This document shows, one piece after another, positions 58,838-64,000 of a DNA stretch of 64,000 nt. Positions within the stretch are counted from its first letter, which is position 1; every line of letters begins with the position of its first letter. Below the pieces are notes generated by a model. It saw nothing but the letters and a program-made list of their open reading frames with translations. It searched no databases and was not told where the DNA came from. This DNA comes from Marinobacterium sediminicola (GTDB lineage Bacteria; Pseudomonadota; Gammaproteobacteria; Pseudomonadales; Balneatricaceae). Where the stretch lies: NCBI RefSeq assembly GCF_022343685.1, contig NZ_CP092123.1, positions 310,001 to 374,000 on the forward strand. Direction: 5' to 3'. Position numbers and translations under genes: made by a program.

Positions 58838-60625
58838 TCAATGTCCCAGACGCTGATGGATCAAGGCTTCGATACCGCCAGCATCCAGTCCGCACTCGAT
58901 CAGCTGTTCTTCTCGTGTCGCATGGGCAATCCAGCGATCCGGAATGCCAAGCATCAGCAGCGGTGTGGTTAAACCGGCCTGTTGCAGAAACTCTGCCACG
59001 GCTGATCCAGCACCGCCCTGCACGGCATGATCCTCGATACTGACCAGCAGTTCATGACTCGCCGCCAATGCTTCCAGTCTTTTTGAATCAAGCGGTTTGA
59101 CGAAACGCATATCCACCAGCGTGTAGTCATTCGCCTCGGCCACCTGTTGGGCGCTGTTCAGCAAGGGGCCAAAATTGAGCAGCGCAACCTTACTGCCCTC
59201 GCGCAAGGTGCGGCTCTTGCCCAGTTGCAGTGAGTCAATGGCAGTTGCCTGAGGCAGGGCTGCGGCGCCTCGGGGATAACGCACGGCGGCAGGGCCTTTA
59301 TGCTGGTAACCCAACGTCAGCATGGTCATGAGGTCGGCCTCATCCGCCGGTGTCATCAGTACCATGTCGGGCAGGCAGCGCAGGAACGCCAGGTCAAAGC
59401 ATCCGGCATGGGTGGCGCCGTCTTCGCCCACCAGGCCCGCCCGGTCCACGGCCAGCAGAACATCCAGTTGCTGGGTCGCGATATCGTGGATGACCTGATC
59501 ATAGGCGCGTTGCAAAAAGGTGGAATAGATTGCCAGTACCGGCTTCATGCCGCGGCAGGCAAAGCCGGCCGCCAGAGTGGCGGCATGCTGCTCGGCGATG
59601 GCGACGTCGAAATAGCGCTCCGGAAACTGCCGGGAGAAGGCCACCAGGTCTGAGCCTTCGCGCATGGCCGGTGTGATACCGACGAGGCGGTTATCCACAG
59701 AGGCGGTTTCACACAGCCAGCGACCAAACACATTACAGTACTTGGGGCGCTTGGGGGTGGCTGAGGTAGAGGCTTTCGCCGGTGGTTCCAGTTTGGTCAG
59801 TGCATGGTAGCCCACCGGGTCCGCTTCTGCAGGTGCAAAGCCCTTGCCCTTGCGGGTTACGACATGCAGCAGCCTGGGGCCGTTTTGAGCCAGCGCCTGT
59901 TCCAGCGCGGGCAGCAGCAAACTGAAGTTATGGCCATCCACGGGGCCGGTATAGCTGAGTTCCAGCGCCTTGAACAGTTCGGCAGTTACCGGGCTATCGG
60001 TCTTTTGCTTCAAATTGCGCGCCAAGTAACTGGCAAGTCCCCCCTCGTTGCGCGAAATCGACATGTCATTGTCATTGAGGATCACCAGCAGATTGGCGCC
60101 GGTGTGGGCGGCGTGATGCAACGCCTCGAAGGCCATGCCGGCGGTCATGGCACCATCGCCGATGACGGCAACCGTGTGGCGGTCATGTCCCTGCAGGCGC
60201 TGGGCCAGCGCCATGCCAAGTGCTGCGGATATGGAGGTACTGGAATGGCCGGTACCGAAGGTATCGAAAGGGCTCTCGCTGCGCTTGGGGAAGGGGGACA
60301 GGCCACCCTTCTGACGCATGCTCAGCATCTGCTCCCGACGACCCGTCAGTATCTTGTGTGGATAACTTTGATGACCCACGTCCCAGATCAGATCCTCATC
60401 GGGTGTCTGTAACAGGTAATGCAGGGCGATGGTGAGTTCCACCACGCCCAGCCCGGCGCCAAAATGGCCACCGGTCTGTCCAACCGAATAGAGCAGGAAG
60501 GCTCTCAGTTCACGCGCGAGCTGGGGGAATTGTGACCGGGACAGCCGGCGCAGGGCTGCGGGTGAATCAATCTGGTCCAGCAGCGGTGTGATCGGTCGGG
60601 TAGTCGGAATCTGGTTGAACATCAT
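58838..60625 (-). CDS. dxs: 1-Deoxy-D-xylulose-5-phosphate synthase
   Basis: 595 residues, slightly shorter than E. coli Dxs (620). TPP-binding GDGAMTAGMAFEAL and ILNDNDMSIS, His54 in TGGHFGAGLG, catalytic Glu in DVAIAEQHAATLAAG, and the C-terminal transketolase domain. It condenses pyruvate and glyceraldehyde 3-phosphate at the head of the MEP pathway. Its ATG overlaps the ispA stop (TGATG). Order xseB-ispA-dxs is conserved. Confidence 0.97.
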   Translation of the reverse strand: MMFNQIPTTRPITPLLDQIDSPAALRRLSRSQFPQLARELRAFLLYSVGQTGGHFGAGLGVVELTIALHYLLQTPDEDLIWDVGHQSYPHKILTGRREQMLSMRQKGGLSPFPKRSESPFDTFGTGHSSTSISAALGMALAQRLQGHDRHTVAVIGDGAMTAGMAFEALHHAAHTGANLLVILNDNDMSISRNEGGLASYLARNLKQKTDSPVTAELFKALELSYTGPVDGHNFSLLLPALEQALAQNGPRLLHVVTRKGKGFAPAEADPVGYHALTKLEPPAKASTSATPKRPKYCNVFGRWLCETASVDNRLVGITPAMREGSDLVAFSRQFPERYFDVAIAEQHAATLAAGFACRGMKPVLAIYSTFLQRAYDQVIHDIATQQLDVLLAVDRAGLVGEDGATHAGCFDLAFLRCLPDMVLMTPADEADLMTMLTLGYQHKGPAAVRYPRGAAALPQATAIDSLQLGKSRTLREGSKVALLNFGPLLNSAQQVAEANDYTLVDMRFVKPLDSKRLEALAASHELLVSIEDHAVQGGAGSAVAEFLQQAGLTTPLLMLGIPDRWIAHATREEQLIECGLDAGGIEALIHQRLGH

Positions 60626-61521
60626 CAATGATCGCGGTTTACGATGTAATCGGTCAGTGCGATCAGGTCGTTGGCGTCCGGCCCGAAACCGCGCAGTATG
60701 GTGACAGCCTCTTCATGCAACTGGTGCAGGCGCTCCCGTGCACCCTCCAGGCCCAGGAGGGCCGGGTAGGTCGGCTTGTTCTGGGCCAGATCAGAACCCT
60801 GTGGCTTACCCAGAGTGGCGGTATCACCTTCGATATCGAGCAGGTCGTCCTGAATCTGGAAGGCCAGTCCGATCAGGTCGCCATAACGGCGCAACAGCTC
60901 CAGCTTGTCTTCGCCCGGAGCGCAAGCGGAGAGCGCGCCCAGTTCGACAGCGGCGGTGATCAGGGCGCCGGTCTTGTGGGCATGCATCGCCTGCAGCTGT
61001 TCCAGCGCCAACGGCTTGTCCACATGTGACAGGTCAAATGCCTGACCGGCAACCATGCCGCGCTCGCCGCTGGCACGGGCCAGCACGTTGAGCATGCGCA
61101 GCTGCAATGCGGCAGATACGCCTTCACAAGGCTCACTGAGGTGTTCGAATGCCAGGCACTGAAGCGCGTCACCGGCAAGGATGGCGCTGGCCTCGTCAAA
61201 GGCGATATGGCAGGTCGGCTGTCCCCTGCGCAGATCATCGTCATCCATGGCGGGCAGGTCGTCATGCACCAGCGAGTAGCTGTGCACGCACTCAATGGCG
61301 ACCGCTGCCCGGTCGGTGAGAATGTGGGGCCCTTCTCCGCTGCAGAGCTTGTGACTCAGATACACCAGTGCCGGGCGAAGACGCTTGCCACCATTCAACA
61401 GGCCATGGCGCATGGTCTGCTGCAGTCGGGGTTCCAGAGCCTGTTCGGTCGTTACCAGACGGTCCAGTTGCTGCTCGACCCGCTGACGATACTGTTGCAA
61501 CAGCTGTGCGAGATCACTCAT
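60625..61521 (-). CDS. ispA: Farnesyl diphosphate synthase
   Basis: 298 residues. First Asp-rich motif [14 protein letters not shown] (87-100), second motif [17 protein letters not shown] near 45. It makes C15 farnesyl diphosphate for ubiquinone and undecaprenyl carriers. It starts 1 base after xseB ends and overlaps dxs by one base at its end. Confidence 0.97.
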   Translation of the reverse strand: MSDLAQLLQQYRQRVEQQLDRLVTTEQALEPRLQQTMRHGLLNGGKRLRPALVYLSHKLCSGEGPHILTDRAAVAIECVHSYSLVHDDLPAMDDDDLRRGQPTCHIAFDEASAILAGDALQCLAFEHLSEPCEGVSAALQLRMLNVLARASGERGMVAGQAFDLSHVDKPLALEQLQAMHAHKTGALITAAVELGALSACAPGEDKLELLRRYGDLIGLAFQIQDDLLDIEGDTATLGKPQGSDLAQNKPTYPALLGLEGARERLHQLHEEAVTILRGFGPDANDLIALTDYIVNRDH

Positions 61522-61522
61522 A

Positions 61523-61765
61523 TCAAGAGTCTACCTGTTCCGGGAAGTCGCTGGCATGGATTTCGCCGTCCTGCTCGGTCAGCAGCTGAACTTTCTGCTC
61601 GGCCTGCTGCAGTATGGTCTGACAGTCACGAGTCAGCCGTATACCCTGCTCAAACGCCTTCAGCGCTTCTTCGATGGGCAGGTCGCCCTGCTCAAGCTGT
61701 TCAACCAGTCCTTCCAGTTGTTGCAGGGACTGTTCAAAGTCGGGAGTCTTGGATTTGGATGCCAT
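61523..61765 (-). CDS. xseB: Exodeoxyribonuclease VII small subunit
   Basis: 80 residues, helical hairpin: [32 protein letters not shown] is the family core, and [19 protein letters not shown] follows. Several copies bind one XseA chain in the single-strand DNA exonuclease. First gene of xseB-ispA-dxs. Confidence 0.94.
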   Translation of the reverse strand: MASKSKTPDFEQSLQQLEGLVEQLEQGDLPIEEALKAFEQGIRLTRDCQTILQQAEQKVQLLTEQDGEIHASDFPEQVDS

Positions 61766-61853
61766 GGCGGTTTACTGTCCTCTATAGGCCGCTCACGTTA
61801 ACCAACCCAGTGAGGGGGGTCAATCCGCAGTGGGAAAAAGCCGGTAAATGGGG

Positions 61854-61880
61854 TGAACACCTGTTCCATTCTGGTATCAT
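61854..61880 (+). promoter_or_regulatory. Possible promoter of pomAB
   Basis: TGAACA (61854-61859), 15-base spacer, extended -10 TGGTATCAT (61872-61880), about 66 bases before pomA. I saw no sigma-28 flagellar consensus in the gap. Confidence 0.42.
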
Positions 61881-61946
61881 CGTTACTGGCGAAACTACCG
61901 GTTTTGCACGCGTTTTCGGTCGGAAATATCTATTCAGGAGCGATCA

Positions 61947-62705
61947 GTGGATCTGGCTACCCTCGTAGGCCTTATCGGGGCCTTTGGCATCATCATCGCG
62001 GCTATGGTGCTCGGCGGCGATATCGGCATTTTCGTGAACCCGCCCTCTATTCTGATCGTTCTTGGCGGGACACTGCTGGTCGTGTTAATGAAATTCACGC
62101 TTGCCCAGTTCCTTGCCGCCGGCAAAGTGATGGTCAAGGCGTTCATGTTCAAGTCTCTTAACCCTGAAGACATCATCGCTGAAACCGTTGATCTGGCGGA
62201 TGCCGCACGCAAGGGCGGGCTGCTGTCGCTGGAGGACAAGCAAGTGTCATCTGACTTCATGCAGCGGGGCATTCAGCTGCTGGTGGATGGCCATGACCCA
62301 GAAGTGGTCAAGCAACTGCTGAAAAAGGAAGCGGGCCTGACCTACGACCGTCATGACTTTGGGACCAAGATTTTCAAGGCGATGGGGGATGTTGCCCCGG
62401 CGATGGGCATGATCGGTACGCTGGTGGGTCTGGTACAGATGCTGTCCAACATGTCTGATCCCAAATCCATCGGTCCCGCGATGGCGGTGGCCCTGTTGAC
62501 CACGCTGTACGGTGCCATGATTGCCAACATGTTTGCGCTGCCGATTGCGGACAAGCTGGAAGTGCGCCGTGACGAAGAAGCGCTTAACCAGGCACTGGTG
62601 ATTGATGGGCTGCTGGCGATTCAGGCAGGCCAGAACCCACGTGTAATCGACCAGATGCTGCGCAGCTACCTGCCCGAAGGTAAACGTGCCGTTGCCGAAA
62701 GCTGA
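61947..62705 (+). CDS. pomA: Sodium-type flagellar motor stator protein PomA
   Basis: 252 residues from a GTG with CAGGAG upstream. Four membrane helices; near-identity of key blocks to Vibrio PomA: MDLATLVGLIGAFG, GDVAPAMGMIGTLVGLVQML, IGPAMAVALLTTLYGAM and GQNPRVIDQMLRSYLPEGKRA. It forms the stator ring with PomB and transmits torque to FliG through the cytoplasmic loop charges. 11 bases separate it from pomB. Confidence 0.94.
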   Translation: MDLATLVGLIGAFGIIIAAMVLGGDIGIFVNPPSILIVLGGTLLVVLMKFTLAQFLAAGKVMVKAFMFKSLNPEDIIAETVDLADAARKGGLLSLEDKQVSSDFMQRGIQLLVDGHDPEVVKQLLKKEAGLTYDRHDFGTKIFKAMGDVAPAMGMIGTLVGLVQMLSNMSDPKSIGPAMAVALLTTLYGAMIANMFALPIADKLEVRRDEEALNQALVIDGLLAIQAGQNPRVIDQMLRSYLPEGKRAVAES

Positions 62706-62716
62706 GGGATGCGGCG

Positions 62717-63646
62717 ATGAGTGACGATAACGAAGAGAAGTGTAAATGTCCCCCGCCCGGTGCGCCTGCATGGATGGCGACCTTTGCGGATTTGATGTCG
62801 CTGTTGATGTGCTTCTTCGTGCTCTTGCTGTCCTTTTCCGAGATGGACGTGCTCAAGTTCAAACAGCTGGCCGGTTCCATGCGCGAGGCCTTCGGCGTAC
62901 AGAATCAGATCAAGGTTGAAGATATCCCCAAGGGTACCTCTATCATTGCACAGGAGTTCAGTCCCGGGCGTCCAGAGCCAACGCCGCTGAACGAAGTGCG
63001 TCAAATGACCATCAATAATGACATGAACAGTCTTGATGTTCGTTCCCTTGAAGGTGAAGCGCAGATCGAGGATCGGCTGAAAGGTCTGGAGGCGTTGCGT
63101 CGTGAGCAGGAAGAAACGGCCCGCGAAGAAGCGATTGCAGTGGCTGAGGCTCTGTCGGCAGAGATAGGCGAGGGCAGCGTCGAGGTGGAAACGGACGGTA
63201 CCCGTATCATTATCCGGGTGAAGGAGCGTGGTTCTTTTGATTCCGGCTCGGCTGCACTGAAGTTTGAATACATTCCAGTGGTGGCGAAGATCCGTGACCT
63301 GTTACTCGACATCAGTGGCAAGGTGGCGATTGAGGGGCATACTGACAATATTCCCTACGGCGGGCGTCAGTTCGAATCCAACTGGGAGCTGTCCTCGGCG
63401 CGTGCGCTGGCGGTTGCACATGAACTCTTTTCCGATCGTCGTATCAACCAGTCGAGATACAGCATCACCGGCTATGCCGATACTCGTCCACTGGGTCCCA
63501 ATAGCACACCGGAGCTGCGGGCGCGTAACCGTCGGGTTGAAATCGTGATTCAGAAAGGTGACGTGGAAGAAGCACTCGACAAGCTGCAGTCACGCCCTGA
63601 AGGGGATGTCGAGGGAGAGCCGATGGACCCGACCAGCCTGTTCTGA
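62717..63646 (+). CDS. pomB: Sodium-type flagellar motor stator protein PomB
   Basis: 309 residues. N-terminal CKCPPPGAPAWMATFADLMSLL puts the ion-binding Asp at residue 25 of a single membrane helix; MCFFVLLLSFSEMDVLKFKQ and GTSIIAQEFSPGRPEPTP are PomB hallmarks, then a coiled region and an OmpA-like peptidoglycan-binding domain (about 185-295, IEGHTDNIPYGG). The plug follows the helix. With PomA it uses Na+ flow for rotation. Confidence 0.94.
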   Translation: MSDDNEEKCKCPPPGAPAWMATFADLMSLLMCFFVLLLSFSEMDVLKFKQLAGSMREAFGVQNQIKVEDIPKGTSIIAQEFSPGRPEPTPLNEVRQMTINNDMNSLDVRSLEGEAQIEDRLKGLEALRREQEETAREEAIAVAEALSAEIGEGSVEVETDGTRIIIRVKERGSFDSGSAALKFEYIPVVAKIRDLLLDISGKVAIEGHTDNIPYGGRQFESNWELSSARALAVAHELFSDRRINQSRYSITGYADTRPLGPNSTPELRARNRRVEIVIQKGDVEEALDKLQSRPEGDVEGEPMDPTSLF

Positions 63647-63669
63647 TCGGACAGAGAGGTTGTAGGCAA

Positions 63670-63697
63670 TAAAAAACCGCCAATAGGCGGTTTTTTA
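63670..63697. terminator. Bidirectional terminator between pomB and cytochrome gene
   Basis: A6, CCGCC (63677-63681), loop AATA, GGCGG (63686-63690), T6. Confidence 0.8.
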
Positions 63698-63715
63698 TTG
63701 AGTCGGCCAAAGAGA

Positions 63716-64000
63716 TTACTTGGCAGCGTCCAGCATGTACTGAATGGCGGACTTGAGTTCGCTGTCAGAACAATCTGCACAGGTACCCTTCGGCGGCATG
63801 GCCTTGATACCGGTGATTGCGGTTGCCAGCAGAGCATCGATGCCTTTCTCGGCACGCGGAGCCCAGGCAGCAGCGTCACCGAATTTCGGCGCGCCAGCGA
63901 TACCGGCAACGTGACAAACGGAACACTTGGTGTTGTAAACTTCTTCGCCAGAGCGTTCAGCCATGGCAGCAGCCGGAGACAGCATCACGGCAGCAGCTGC
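63716..64000 (-). CDS. Cytochrome c5-type protein, 5' end cut by window
   Basis: Ninety-five codons are in the window and the frame remains open at 64000. The upstream residues (AAAAVMLSPAAAMA) look like the end of a signal peptide, so the true start is beyond the edge; the GTG/ATG inside it are not real starts. The mature part has the haem site CSVCH, a glycine/proline loop AGIAGAPKFGD, the axial Met in IKAMPPKG and two extra Cys (TCADCSD) typical of cytochrome c5. A small periplasmic electron carrier. Confidence 0.9.
   Translation of the reverse strand, partial: AAAAVMLSPAAAMAERSGEEVYNTKCSVCHVAGIAGAPKFGDAAAWAPRAEKGIDALLATAITGIKAMPPKGTCADCSDSELKSAIQYMLDAAK

Noticed and set aside
63716-63988. 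Complete 90-residue cytochrome c starting at 63988
   Set aside because: The start falls inside a signal peptide whose frame stays open to the window edge, so the gene is truncated here.

Overview
The window reads as about 64 kb of chromosomal core genome from a marine, motile, piliated gammaproteobacterium of the Oceanospirillales/Pseudomonas type (Marinobacterium- or Neptunomonas-like is my inference from protein style and synteny; no 16S gene is present). Pointers are a PomA/PomB sodium-type flagellar stator, Na+/proline symport, the order priA-argS-SPOR-hslVU-DUF971-ubiE and mrcA-pilMNOPQ-aroK-aroB-damX as in pseudomonads, and moderately GC-rich genes. I saw no IS element, prophage, integron, CRISPR array, tRNA or rRNA.

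Layout. 1-5.4 kb: the first 18 codons of serA, ppnP, a divergent LysR/MFS pair, an FAH-family hydrolase, hemJ, and ubiE-ubiJ. 5.5-13 kb: DUF971, hslU, hslV behind a sigma-32-type promoter, an FtsN-like SPOR protein, argS and priA (all minus strand), then rpmE and a secreted nuclease on plus. 14-26 kb: short-form malic enzyme, PBP1A (mrcA), the type IV pilus inner-membrane and secretin operon pilMNOPQ, then aroK, aroB, damX. 26-32 kb: glutamate synthase gltB-gltD. 32-40 kb: a proline catabolism locus on minus (AraC regulator, putA, a separate small protein that is the PutA C-terminal domain, putP) followed by an exported protein of unknown function. 40-47 kb: hemE, beta-carbonic anhydrase, a YeiH transporter with YeiE-like LysR regulator, metY, radA, a PilZ protein. 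47-52 kb: a membrane diguanylate cyclase, ettA, an Hsp20 chaperone, glyA. 52-59 kb: a plus-strand block nrdR-ribD-ribE-ribB(X)-ribH-nusB-thiL-pgpA-ribA that carries most of riboflavin synthesis. 58.8-61.8 kb: xseB-ispA-dxs on minus (isoprenoid precursors). 61.9-64 kb: pomA-pomB and the 3' part of a cytochrome c5 gene.

The items I would look at first are: PutA divided into two proteins joined by a TAATG overlap with a strong Shine-Dalgarno; a pilQ whose N1/secretin half has clearly different base and codon use from its front half; a nuclease start codon placed inside the rpmE terminator hairpin; and a near-consensus heat-shock promoter plus leader stem-loop for hslVU. Nothing here is clearly a wholly new system. 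Coordinates of starts were adjusted where an upstream in-frame extension was not credible. GC values quoted are hand counts.
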